A stretch of 30,000 nt of DNA from assembly GCA_003131925.1 (NCBI GenBank), contig PKWC01000150.1, positions 14,277 to 44,276 of the forward strand, in the 5' to 3' direction. The DNA is from Alphaproteobacteria bacterium. GTDB taxonomy: Bacteria > Pseudomonadota > Alphaproteobacteria > Micropepsales > Micropepsaceae. Made by a program: the position numbers and the translations under genes. The notes under the pieces are model-generated. The model saw only the letters and a list, made by a program, of their open reading frames with translations, did not search any database and had not been told where the DNA came from. Of the stretch, positions 17,219-24,645 are shown piece after piece. Positions within the stretch are counted from its first letter, which is position 1. Each line of letters opens with the position of its first letter.

Positions 17219-17977
17219 TCAGCCAATTGCTTTGGCCTCCTCCTCCGTGGCCGGATATACGAGCACGCCCCCGGGAAGCATTCGCACGCCAGGCGTAAGC
17301 TTCGCGGGATCGATCTTTTTGTCTCCCATGATATGCGCCACCGGAACTCCTTCCGCCAACAGATAGTCAGCGATGATTCGGCGATGGCAGCGCCACCACA
17401 CAGCTTCAGCACACATAATGGCGCAGCAATTGTCATTGGCGAGCGTTCGCAATTCGGCCAACCCGGTTTGGAACGCGTCAGTTGCCGCGTAGTCGGCGTA
17501 GTTACGGAAAGCCACGACCCGCCAGAACGTATTGCGCGACGGCATCGCTCCCTTTGTTCGCTGGCGCAGACCGCCAAGGGTGGGTAGATGACGATAGGTG
17601 ATACCGGCGGGGGCGAGCGCTTCCGGAAGTGTGTCAGCGTTGAACTGCGGATTCGTCCTTGAGCGCGGGATCGAACGTACGTCGACGAGCAGATCGACCG
17701 CGGCCTGACGGAGCAAAGCCAGGAATTCGGCGATCGTGCGCGTCGAATGACCTACCGTGAAGATTGTCGCCATCGCCTGGGACCGTCGCACAGATATTTT
17801 GCGCAGCTTCTTTGAATCGGGCTTTGGCGTGTCGCCCGTCGCAATATCGAGCAGAGCCTTGGCCGGCTGACTCGGGTCTTTGGGCAGAGCTTGACGTTCG
17901 CACAATGCGCCGCCCTCATTCTCCCAGCGGGAAATGGCACGCGCGTACTCCCGGTCATTCGAAGGCTTCTTACCCAT
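17219..17977 (-). CDS. DUF488 family protein with an N-terminal extension
   Basis: Residues 69-252 form a complete DUF488 domain that starts MATIFTVGHSTRTI. It contains VDVRSIPRSRTNPQFN, LGGLR and the conserved CAEAVWWRCHRRIIADYL, whose Cys and His pattern has been taken as a possible active site; the function is unknown. The first 68 residues (from MGKKPSNDREYARAISRWEN) look like a separate small protein family that I have the impression of seeing alone in rhizobia. Here the frame runs through into DUF488 without a stop. Neither ATG (17977 or 17773) has a strong ribosome site, so the real start could be 17773 (184 residues). A distant box copy lies 363 bases upstream. Confidence 0.8.
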   Translation of the reverse strand: MGKKPSNDREYARAISRWENEGGALCERQALPKDPSQPAKALLDIATGDTPKPDSKKLRKISVRRSQAMATIFTVGHSTRTIAEFLALLRQAAVDLLVDVRSIPRSRTNPQFNADTLPEALAPAGITYRHLPTLGGLRQRTKGAMPSRNTFWRVVAFRNYADYAATDAFQTGLAELRTLANDNCCAIMCAEAVWWRCHRRIIADYLLAEGVPVAHIMGDKKIDPAKLTPGVRMLPGGVLVYPATEEEAKAIG

Positions 17978-18426
17978 GCCGTTCGTATGCCACCTGACTC
18001 TTGGGATTGCACCCCACCGTCGACCCGCGCATTTTCAAACTGACCCATTGCCCGCCATTTACACCGGGTCAATCGTACGAACGCGAAAATTGAGAATTAC
18101 GCCAAGGGCGATCCGGCTCAATGACCCAGCGAGCATGTAACGAACAACTCGCCCAATCGAGCCTGACGTTTCTCAGTGGGAATAGGAACGATGCACACGG
18201 ACTGGTGCTGCGTCCCCGCCAAGCAGCCAACCCTTGCCAGCAGGCTCGTGAGATGAACCAACGATTCCGTCTTGGTCCAAGCGATGTCGGAGCACCGCTT
18301 GTGTTTTCCCACCAGAAAATACTGGCACCACGCTGGCTACAACAGGCTCGGAAACTACGGAGACACAACCACCCACTGTTTGGGTGATCATCAGTGCTCA
18401 AGCGGGGCGATCGATTAGTACGATTA
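17978..18426. other. gene-poor stretch between DUF488 and the sensor-regulator gene
   Basis: A 449-base region in which I see no credible gene on either strand; the longest frames have no ribosome site and unnatural composition. Its only recognisable element is box copy E at 18341-18365. It may be a remnant of a lost gene that the box once controlled. Confidence 0.5.
18341..18365 (+). promoter_or_regulatory. repeated 25-bp box, copy E (no close target gene)
   Basis: Carries GGCTCGGAAACTACGGAGAC. It lies just past the 3' end of the sensor-regulator gene and 363 bases upstream of the long form of the DUF488 gene, in the usual antisense orientation. The left half-site is degenerate. Confidence 0.65.
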
Positions 18427-20688
18427 TCACGTGTCGTGCGGCGATCCGGCGATTGTGAGGTGGATCAGCTCGGAGACTGATCGCGCGCCGATCTTCTTCA
18501 TTGCGGTGGCGCGGTGGGTCTCGACGGTCCTTTGGCTGATACCGAGGACGTACGCGATCTGCTTGTTTGGATTGCCTTCGACGACCATTTCCACGACCTG
18601 GCGCTCGCGCGAGGTCAGACCCGCGATTCGCCTCGCAGCCCCCTCGCGCAAGGACGAAAGCGCCGCCGAATTTCGCGTCAGCTCCAGTGCCCGCTCGATG
18701 TTGACGACCAGTTCATCGTACTGAACGGGCTTTTCAAGAAAGGCCATGGCACCGGCCTTCATCGCTCGAACTGCCAATCGGATGTCGGCGTGGCCGGTGA
18801 TCATGATGGCAGCTATCCCTCCTCGATCGGTTTTGAAACGCTCCAATAGCTCGAGCCCACTCATGCGTGGCATCCGGGCGTCGACCACGAGGCAACCCTC
18901 ACGGCCGGGGCGATAAGCATCGAGGAACGCCTCGCCGCTCGTGTAGACCTCGACCGCCCACCCTTCTTCCTGGAGCAGTCCGCGCATGGCCTCGCGTACC
19001 GAGCCTTCGTCGTCAACCACGAAGATTGTTGGCCGCAGTATGTCGCCCTTCGATTCGGTCGGTGTCAGCGGGCCTGCTCGCGCCGTCGGTCGCCGCGATT
19101 CAGCGAGAAGAGATTGGATCAGATGCACCAGCTCCTCCGCCTTGACGGGCTTGGTGCGTTGCACGAAACCCCGCTGAGTGATCGCACGCATGGTGCCGGT
19201 CGAGATGTCGCCCGTCAAAATTACGGCGGGAATCTCGCGGCCGAGAGCTTCGCGTACGTCGGCGGCGACCTGCAGCCCGGTCAAGCCGTCTGGCAGACTG
19301 TAGTCGGCGACGACAAGATCAGGCATTATAGTCCCGCGCGCCAGCGCCAGTGCCTGCTTGCCATCCACGGCAGCCGCCGTGCGATAGCCCTCGCCCGCAA
19401 AGAGAAGGTCGAGCATTTCACGCACCGACGGATCGTCCTCGACGATCAGGATTGCGGCATCGCGGCCTGCGTTTTGATCCGTGCCCCGCTGGCGGCGTTT
19501 AGGCAATGCTCTGGGTTGCTCACGTCCGAGCGGTACTTCGACGGCGAAGACTGAACCTTTGCCTGGACGGGAACGGACATCGATGGAATGACCCAACAAA
19601 TCCCCCAGGCGTTCCACGATGGACAGACCGAGCCCAAGGCCACGTCTGCGCTCACGCGCAGGATTGTTGAGCTGATGGAATTCCGCGAAGATCGCGCGAA
19701 GCTGCCCCTCAGGGATGCCGGAGCCGGTGTCCCAAACCTCGATGCGCAGCTTGTCGCCGCGCCGTCGGCAACCGAGCAAGACCTTGCCCCGTTCGGTGTG
19801 TTTCACCGCGTTCGAGAGCAGGTTGCGGATCATCTGCTCGAGCAGGCGCGGATCGCTCCAAACGCTCATCCGGCACGGGACCACACGCCAGAGGAGGCCG
19901 TGTTCCTGCGCGTGGTAGGTGAATTCGATCCTCAACTGCTCGAGTAGGTCGCTGATCGCGAAATTGACTCTTTCCGGGTGGACGATGCCGGCTTCGAGCT
20001 GGTTGATGTCGAGGAGCGTGTCCAGCATGCCCGACAAAGCGTCCGCCGTGTCATTGAGCGTGGCGACCAGCTTCAATGCCTCTTCGTTCTTGTTGTCCTT
20101 GATCTTCTTCGCCAGGATTCCCCGTACAAGACTGAGAGTCTGAAGTGGTTGCCGCAGGTCATGGCTGGCGGCAGCAAGGAAGCGCGATTTGCTGAGATTC
20201 GCGCGTTCGGCGTGCCACTTGGCGCTCCTCAACGCCGTCTCCGCACGCTTGCGCTCGGTGACGTCATCAATCTCCACAACGATCTCGGAGTTTGACTCAG
20301 TGTCCCCGCGGATCTTCTCGGCACTCAGCTGTAACGTGCGTCTGCCGAGAGCCGGCAACTCGATCTCGATTTCATATTCGTCTTTGGCGGCGCCCTCGGT
20401 TTGGACAAGGTGGAGGAAGTCTCGGAGCGCCGGCACGTTCAGGCGCTGGTCGCCGACCTGTGTGAGGTGCTGACCAACCGTCTCCGCCGGCATGACGCCG
20501 AAGGCGCGGTAGAAGGCGCGGTTTGCGGAGATGACGCGCAGATTCTCGTCGACCACGATCAAGGCTTGTCGAATGGCATCGACGATGCGGTTCGAGTCCG
20601 AATAAGCGCACGCCGCGTCGGCGAACAGCGCGGGTGTTGCTGCAGCCACGCGGCCCGGTTTCCCCCGCCGATGTCGACCCGTAGTCAT
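18427..20688 (-). CDS. one-piece PAS sensor histidine kinase with two receiver domains and a FixJ/NarL-type DNA-binding domain
   Basis: A 753-residue cytoplasmic signalling protein with no membrane segment. In order: a PAS domain (about 33-148), then a histidine kinase with His176 in SHDLRQPLQ, the N-box at Asn293 and DTGSGIP at 320-326. Receiver 1 (about 411-528) has Asp462 and Lys513; receiver 2 (about 552-668) has Asp603 and Lys653. A LuxR/FixJ-type helix-turn-helix follows (about 686-745, LTSRERQVVEMVVEGNPNKQ). The PAS domain shows no clear heme-binding signature, so the signal is unknown. Hybrid kinases usually hand phosphate to a separate FixJ-like regulator; here regulator and kinase are one chain. 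ATG at 20688 follows GAAGAGA. It is the only full transcription regulator near the nine repeated boxes and is the natural candidate to bind them, which is inference. Confidence 0.93.
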   Translation of the reverse strand: MTTGRHRRGKPGRVAAATPALFADAACAYSDSNRIVDAIRQALIVVDENLRVISANRAFYRAFGVMPAETVGQHLTQVGDQRLNVPALRDFLHLVQTEGAAKDEYEIEIELPALGRRTLQLSAEKIRGDTESNSEIVVEIDDVTERKRAETALRSAKWHAERANLSKSRFLAAASHDLRQPLQTLSLVRGILAKKIKDNKNEEALKLVATLNDTADALSGMLDTLLDINQLEAGIVHPERVNFAISDLLEQLRIEFTYHAQEHGLLWRVVPCRMSVWSDPRLLEQMIRNLLSNAVKHTERGKVLLGCRRRGDKLRIEVWDTGSGIPEGQLRAIFAEFHQLNNPARERRRGLGLGLSIVERLGDLLGHSIDVRSRPGKGSVFAVEVPLGREQPRALPKRRQRGTDQNAGRDAAILIVEDDPSVREMLDLLFAGEGYRTAAAVDGKQALALARGTIMPDLVVADYSLPDGLTGLQVAADVREALGREIPAVILTGDISTGTMRAITQRGFVQRTKPVKAEELVHLIQSLLAESRRPTARAGPLTPTESKGDILRPTIFVVDDEGSVREAMRGLLQEEGWAVEVYTSGEAFLDAYRPGREGCLVVDARMPRMSGLELLERFKTDRGGIAAIMITGHADIRLAVRAMKAGAMAFLEKPVQYDELVVNIERALELTRNSAALSSLREGAARRIAGLTSRERQVVEMVVEGNPNKQIAYVLGISQRTVETHRATAMKKIGARSVSELIHLTIAGSPHDT

Positions 20689-20810
20689 GCTGATCTCTTC
20701 ACGTCTCGTCCGTCATTGCTCCAATCACGAGTAGGAAGCGGAGAGATTGTCATGCTTCGCTGCGCTTGTGGCTCGCGCGTCACGCGCGGGCGAAGAGCCA
20801 TTGTGGGCTG

Positions 20811-20835
20811 GATCTACGTAATTTCCGAGTCTGCC
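20811..20835 (-). promoter_or_regulatory. repeated 25-bp box, copy F (upstream of DUF2231 gene)
   Basis: On the minus strand it reads CAGACTCGGAAATTACGTAG followed by ATC. It lies 54 bases before the ATG of the plus-strand DUF2231 gene, the shortest distance of all copies, and is antisense to it. This flip of both gene and box keeps the orientation rule. The sensor-regulator gene starts 122 bases away on the other side. Confidence 0.75.
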
Positions 20836-20889
20836 GATATAGCCCATCTGCCGATATCCTCGATAGGCCTGACGACAGGAGGATTTAAG

Positions 20890-21399
20890 ATGGACCGTTC
20901 CGAACACGTCGGGGTGCCGAGCACCGCTGCGATCTTCGGCCATCCGATCCACCCCATGCTCGTGGTTTTCCCAATCGGCTTCCTCGTGGGCGCGCTCGCG
21001 ACTGACCTTGCCTTCTGGGGGACCAGCGATCCTTTCTGGGCGCGCGCCTCCGAATGGCTCTTGGGCGCCGGGGTCGTCATGGGCGTCCTTGCGGCGGTAG
21101 CGGGGTTGATCGAATTCGTGACAATCAGTCGTGTTCGCTCGTTGGCAGCTGGCTGGGTCCATTTCCTGGGAAATGCGACCGCCATACAGCTTTCTCTTTG
21201 GAACCTCTTGCAGCGGATGGCTGGTGACCATGGCGCCATGGTGCTGCCATTCGGAATTATCCTCTCGGCGGTGGTGGTTCTCATCTTTCTCCTTACCGGC
21301 TGGCTCGGCGGCGAGCTCGTTTTCCGCCACCACATCGGAATGATCGACGACAGAAGCGAGGCATCCACGAGCACATTCCGCACGCCGCCTGCGCAGTAA
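20890..21399 (+). CDS. DUF2231 membrane protein
   Basis: A 169-residue inner-membrane protein of the DUF2231 family. The hallmark HPIHPMLVVFPIGFLVGAL (His18 and His21) leads into the first of four membrane helices, and the last helix ends in GWLGGELVFRHHIGM, the other conserved motif of the family. Histidines at both ends could bind heme or metal, as is sometimes proposed; the function is not known. ATG at 20890 follows AGGAGG with a good spacer. It is divergent from the sensor-regulator gene and has box copy F 54 bases upstream, so it may be controlled by its neighbour. A 61-residue gene follows 69 bases later. Confidence 0.9.
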   Translation: MDRSEHVGVPSTAAIFGHPIHPMLVVFPIGFLVGALATDLAFWGTSDPFWARASEWLLGAGVVMGVLAAVAGLIEFVTISRVRSLAAGWVHFLGNATAIQLSLWNLLQRMAGDHGAMVLPFGIILSAVVVLIFLLTGWLGGELVFRHHIGMIDDRSEASTSTFRTPPAQ

Positions 21400-21468
21400 C
21401 GCCCATTGCTGCAACTGAGTCCCGACTGCGATCAAATGGCAGCTGTAACAGAATCGAGGAGAACCATC

Positions 21469-21654
21469 ATGAAAATAAAAAAGACAAACAAGCCAAGAAT
21501 TCGTGATCTGAGGGACGAGATGCCGGTCAGAATCGAGGTTGGTAACGTCTCCGGTGAGTTCGCTGGTTTGACGCCTGCGCCCGCGCTTGACCAACCGCGT
21601 ATTGTCTCGCCCGACATTGGCGTTCAGACACCCGGTCAAACAACGCACGAGTGA
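21469..21654 (+). CDS. 61-residue protein of unknown function
   Basis: A small basic-to-neutral protein beginning MKIKKTNKPRIRDLRDEMPV and ending in a Pro/Thr-rich tail. It has no membrane segment or domain that I recognise. ATG at 21469 is chosen because GAGGAG lies upstream at a suitable distance; the frame is open to 21406 but lacks another site. It follows the DUF2231 gene by 69 bases in the same direction and is probably in its transcript. Confidence 0.6.
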   Translation: MKIKKTNKPRIRDLRDEMPVRIEVGNVSGEFAGLTPAPALDQPRIVSPDIGVQTPGQTTHE

Positions 21655-21946
21655 CATCAAATCTTGTTCTGAGTGATGTGCGCGTGCAAGTGTGCGAAAA
21701 CGTTTCACAGGAACCCCCGGCTCGCGTCTCAAGGCTCAGTCACTCTGAGTTTTGCCACAAGCGGCACTCGAGCCCGTGATCGATGCTCCGCGATACGTGA
21801 CCGAACGCTCACATCGCTCTGCGTGTTCGACCCGGAAGCGCTGTTCGCGGCGACCCACAGGCTGCTCCAACGCGCGGTCGTGAAACGTGAGGCTCGAACA
21901 GCGAAATCCGCGGCGCCCGCTCTCGACGCTGCGGAAATCCGCCCTC

Positions 21947-22288
21947 TCACCACCAACGAGCGACGATACGGGTGGCGTTACCGTTGACCGAGCCCCGTGC
22001 GTCATCCGAAGTGGCCCGTGACGGCAAGAGCTGAACCAATCGAGCGGCGATGGCGCAGGAATCCGATGGTGCCCATCGTCCATTGGTCACGCCCGCAATA
22101 AAGGCGCTTAGATTTTCTCGCGCCAGTTCCTTTGACAGTCGCGCGAGGCGAGCTGCTTCCTCCCACGGGTCAATGCCGCGTCTCGCCAGAGCGGTCAGGA
22201 CGCTGAGCTGCATTCCGTTATTTTCCTCGCCGATCGGTGCGAACAGAAAGTCGTTGAACTCCACAGTTCGGAAAAAGCTTCGAGACAT
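21947..22288 (-). CDS. 113-residue protein of unknown function
   Basis: Begins MSRSFFRTVEFNDFLFAPIG and continues with a helical middle (VLTALARRGIDPWEEAARLARL) that resembles a short all-helical small-protein family frequent in rhizobial genomes; I cannot name a function. AAGGAGG lies seven bases upstream of ATG 22288, a strong ribosome site. It is convergent with the 61-residue gene; the 290 bases between the two stops show nothing. It lies downstream of the BON gene on the same strand (192-base gap). Confidence 0.8.
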   Translation of the reverse strand: MSRSFFRTVEFNDFLFAPIGEENNGMQLSVLTALARRGIDPWEEAARLARLSKELARENLSAFIAGVTNGRWAPSDSCAIAARLVQLLPSRATSDDARGSVNGNATRIVARWW

Positions 22289-22480
22289 CTCGGGGCCTCC
22301 TTGGACAAGTCTGCGAATACCAAACCGTCCGAATCGTGCGCGGGGTTTTCATGCCAAGCGGGAGCATGCAGGGACGGATGAGCCGCATCTCGGATGCATC
22401 GTTCTTCGTCTCGCCATCTGTGCGTCTGGTATAAACGACTATCTCTGCCTGGTTCAGCGGCGTGAAACGTCCCCCCTTGT

Positions 22481-23164
22481 CTATTTGAGTTCTGCCGCGC
22501 CGACTTGGATCATCGGGTCGGCGGATACCCCGTTTTGATCGGATGATGGCGATATTGCCCTCGACCTGATGCCGCCGGGAGTATCCCAGGGCGCTGTTTC
22601 GGTCAGCTGACGCTCAATCCAGATGCGAACGCTCCCATCCAGTGGGACATTATCGCCTTTCGCACTCGCTGTGATCTTCAGAGCGGTCATGATCCTTTCA
22701 TGGACAACGGATGGCAACGCATCTGGATTGATTGCGATTTGGTTGGACACACCGAGGACGCCGAACAACTGGAGGCAACTACGCTCAGCGGCATCCTTCT
22801 GATAGTGCCAGTCCACTTCGCCGTTCAGGGTTATCCAACGCTGTTCAACTTTCACCCTCACCTTGTCACTTGGAACGGACACGTTGCGCGCGAGACTTTC
22901 CAGCGCGGCCTTGGTAATCTGGTCGTCGGTCAGCTTCACGTCTGTTGCAAGCCTAACTTCGATTTCCTCGGTCACGGCGCTAAGGCCTCTTGCCTCGGCG
23001 CTCTGCACCTTCGGCGGCTGCTTCTCTGCGAAGCTTTCGACACGCCCGATGAGCTTCACCACGCCGCTATTCGCCATCACGCCGATGAGGGTGGAAGTTC
23101 TTGTACGAGGCAGCGCGCCCAATTCTGCGAATACGGGCTGCTGAAGCGTAGCGTCGTTGCACAT
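22481..23164 (-). CDS. BON-domain protein, third repeat degenerate
   Basis: A 227-residue protein with two good BON domains (about 5-70 and 75-145), recognisable by the VxLxGxV strands: GVVKLIGRVESFAEK and RWITLNGEVDWHYQK. A third repeat from about 150 (VVHERIMTALKI...GSVRIWIERQL) seems to lack a dozen residues in its middle. After DTPGGIR the expected last strand (VEGNIAII) appears in another frame, which suggests a one-base deletion near 22562-22568 that replaced the natural end by a short unrelated tail. BON domains are thought to bind phospholipid and are linked to envelope stress. No signal peptide is visible. Box copy G is 142 bases upstream in antisense orientation. The gene may be decaying. 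Confidence 0.8.
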   Translation of the reverse strand: MCNDATLQQPVFAELGALPRTRTSTLIGVMANSGVVKLIGRVESFAEKQPPKVQSAEARGLSAVTEEIEVRLATDVKLTDDQITKAALESLARNVSVPSDKVRVKVEQRWITLNGEVDWHYQKDAAERSCLQLFGVLGVSNQIAINPDALPSVVHERIMTALKITASAKGDNVPLDGSVRIWIERQLTETAPWDTPGGIRSRAISPSSDQNGVSADPMIQVGAAELK

Positions 23165-23306
23165 GGATGTTCTTCTGCGGGCTGGATCGTGCGCATTTTC
23201 CGGACATGTGGTTTTTCCAGAGGCAGCTCAACGCGCTTTCGAGGAGCTGCAACATGCGGCTCTTACGGCGAGTCGCTCCGACGATAATTCGCTGCCGATT
23301 TACATC

Positions 23307-23331
23307 GGTAGACTTGGAAACTACGGATATC
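23307..23331 (+). promoter_or_regulatory. repeated 25-bp box, copy G (upstream of the BON gene)
   Basis: Carries GTAGACTTGGAAACTAC, one change from the common core (C to T), followed by GGATATC. It lies 142 bases upstream of the BON ATG at 23164 and is antisense to it. Copy H faces the other way 105 bases further on. Confidence 0.72.
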
Positions 23332-23436
23332 CGGCCGCGGCGACATTTCCTGGGTCAACCGAAAGCCATTTGATCTGAATCGTGGTGCATGCGTCTCGAT
23401 CTACCCAATCGCCGACAGCGTCGTCTTTCCGCCTTC

Positions 23437-23461
23437 TGCCTCCGTAGTTTCCGAGTCTCCC
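23437..23461 (-). promoter_or_regulatory. repeated 25-bp box, copy H (upstream of the quinoprotein remnant)
   Basis: On the minus strand it reads GGGAGACTCGGAAACTACGG. By the orientation rule its target is on the plus strand, where only the quinoprotein remnant (131 bases on) is found. The box may have outlived its gene. Confidence 0.7.
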
Positions 23462-23592
23462 GGTCGGTATTTCAGACCCTATCATCGAAAGGTTCTGCCT
23501 CGATGACGGGTTGGTCCGCGCCTGCGGCCGTGCATGGCTCGCCGTCTTGAGATCCAGGTTCAATCACATCCGCCAGATGGGGTCGGAAGATC

Positions 23593-23769
23593 GGTGGCGC
23601 AATAGGCGGCGGTGTGGTCACCTATACTTTAGACGGTGCGCAAAAGGTTGCTGTAGCGACCGGCTTTACGTCGATCCCTTGGCCAACGGAAGTCGTGACT
23701 GGGAAGGTCGTAATCCATGGTCTCGGCGACGCCTCCGCGAGCCAATTCCATCGCCCACCTTCGCACTGA
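23593..23769 (+). pseudogene. C-terminal remnant of a PQQ-dependent (quinoprotein) dehydrogenase
   Basis: An open frame to TGA 23767-23769 encodes GGGVVTYTLDGAQKVAVATG followed by FTSIPWPTEVVTGKVVIHGLG. This matches the last beta-propeller blade and C-terminus of PQQ-dependent alcohol or sugar dehydrogenases, where GGVVTY..DG.Q.VAVA.G is a recurring pattern. Upstream in the same frame the resemblance stops within a few codons, no start or signal peptide is present, and a full enzyme would need about 1.6 kb more. It therefore looks like the leftover 3' end of a deleted gene. Recognition is by eye and needs a database check. Confidence 0.55.
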
Positions 23770-23881
23770 CCCACCCTGCCGCCGCGCTCACCGGGAGTGA
23801 TCGAGAGTGGTCATGACCTTTTCGTGGACAATGCCAACTGGCTGACTATCGCAACCGGCGCCGCCCGTTGGCGAGGGGCTG

Positions 23882-24097
23882 TCAGTCGTGCTGCTTTTTT
23901 AGTGCTGAGCCTTTGTGCATCGCGATGTGGTCCGTCTTGCTGCTCTTTATTTCGTATTGCGGATCGTCCTTGCTCGCGTGATGGGTGTATCCTTTGTAGT
24001 CAACATCCTTTGTGTGAACCTTTATGATTTTGCCGCTAACGTGTCCGGCCTCCGAGTTCCAGGTCACGTGATCACCGACTTTGAAGTTCCCTGCCAT
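23882..24097 (-). CDS. DUF2945 / hypervirulence-associated TUDOR-domain protein
   Basis: A 71-residue single-domain protein. The pattern FKVGDHVTWNSEAGHVSGKI, then KVHTKDVDYKGYTHHASKDDPQYEIKSSKTDHIAMHKGSALKK, is that of the small SH3/TUDOR-like family (DUF2945) found in fungi and many soil bacteria. The bacterial role is unknown. ATG at 24097 has GGAGA nine bases upstream. It stands alone on the minus strand, with no repeated box upstream that I can see. Confidence 0.9.
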   Translation of the reverse strand: MAGNFKVGDHVTWNSEAGHVSGKIIKVHTKDVDYKGYTHHASKDDPQYEIKSSKTDHIAMHKGSALKKQHD

Positions 24098-24311
24098 GAT
24101 GCTGCATCTCCGGTTACAGTCTCTTCCACAACGCTCAGCGCACCTCTCCCGAGCCGGTCACGCCGACAACAATCTCTCACGCAAGCTCGGTCCCCGCCAA
24201 TTGCCTCTGCCGGAATAGCGCGAGCACGTAGCGGCAGACTCCGCAATCGCGAATGCTTGCAATTTTCGCCGCGAACACGTTTCGACGGCCTGTCCCCTGC
24301 CGGGCCGCCCC

Positions 24312-24491
24312 TTAACTCCGGAAAAGTGGCATCCGTACCGGAGCAGTACGCTGGCCTGATGAACTTGTGGCGCGCTGCTGCGCTTGTGGACACGATGGAC
24401 CCGATTGGTCTTCCGAAGCTTGCTGACGTGCATGCTCTGAGTTCACTGGTTCAGGGTGGTGGGTCATATTCGTCGGCGTTGTATCGGTCAT
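24312..24491 (-). CDS. possible 59-residue hydrophilic protein
   Basis: Begins MTDTTPTNMTHHPEPVNSEH and is rich in Gln, Ser, Pro and His, so probably disordered. AGGAGG sits four bases before ATG 24491, a strong but close ribosome site, and is the main reason for calling it. The extended frame to 24593 lacks such a site. Composition is unlike the neighbours and no domain is recognised, so it could also be decayed sequence. Confidence 0.4.
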   Translation of the reverse strand: MTDTTPTNMTHHPEPVNSEHARQQASEDQSGPSCPQAQQRATSSSGQRTAPVRMPLFRS

Positions 24492-24495
24492 GATG

Positions 24496-24501
24496 CCTCC
24501 T
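24496..24501 (-). promoter_or_regulatory. ribosome binding site for the 59-residue hydrophilic protein
   Basis: AGGAGG on the minus strand with a four-base spacer to ATG 24491. It decides the start and is the chief support for the small gene. Confidence 0.4.
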
Positions 24502-24645
24502 ATCGAGAGACAAGCAGAGCTCGTCTCATGCGGCAATTCCAAGTGATCGTCCGCGCGCGCCAAGGACTCCGATCTCACGCGACGCGCTTCCACCCCGGCA
24601 CTTGCCGCAGGCGAGGTGGAATCCGCTGAGTGCCACTAGCCGTTC

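Larger units (their letters stand above)
23165..23881. other. intergenic region with two boxes and a gene remnant
   Basis: A 717-base region between BON and TUDOR-like genes without an intact gene. It contains two box copies in opposite orientation (G at 23307-23331 and H at 23437-23461) and the quinoprotein C-terminal remnant at 23593-23769. The rest shows no feature that I can support. Confidence 0.6.

Noticed and set aside
20725..21732. 335-codon open frame on the minus strand
   Set aside because: It covers the DUF2231 gene and box F in antisense and has no recognisable protein features.
21673..21987. 104-codon open frame on the plus strand
   Set aside because: No ribosome site, unnatural composition, and it runs into the antisense side of the 113-residue gene.
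23307..23461. Boxes G and H as terminal inverted repeats of an insertion sequence
   Set aside because: The 105 bases between them hold no transposase, there are no target duplications, and the same box occurs singly at seven other promoters.
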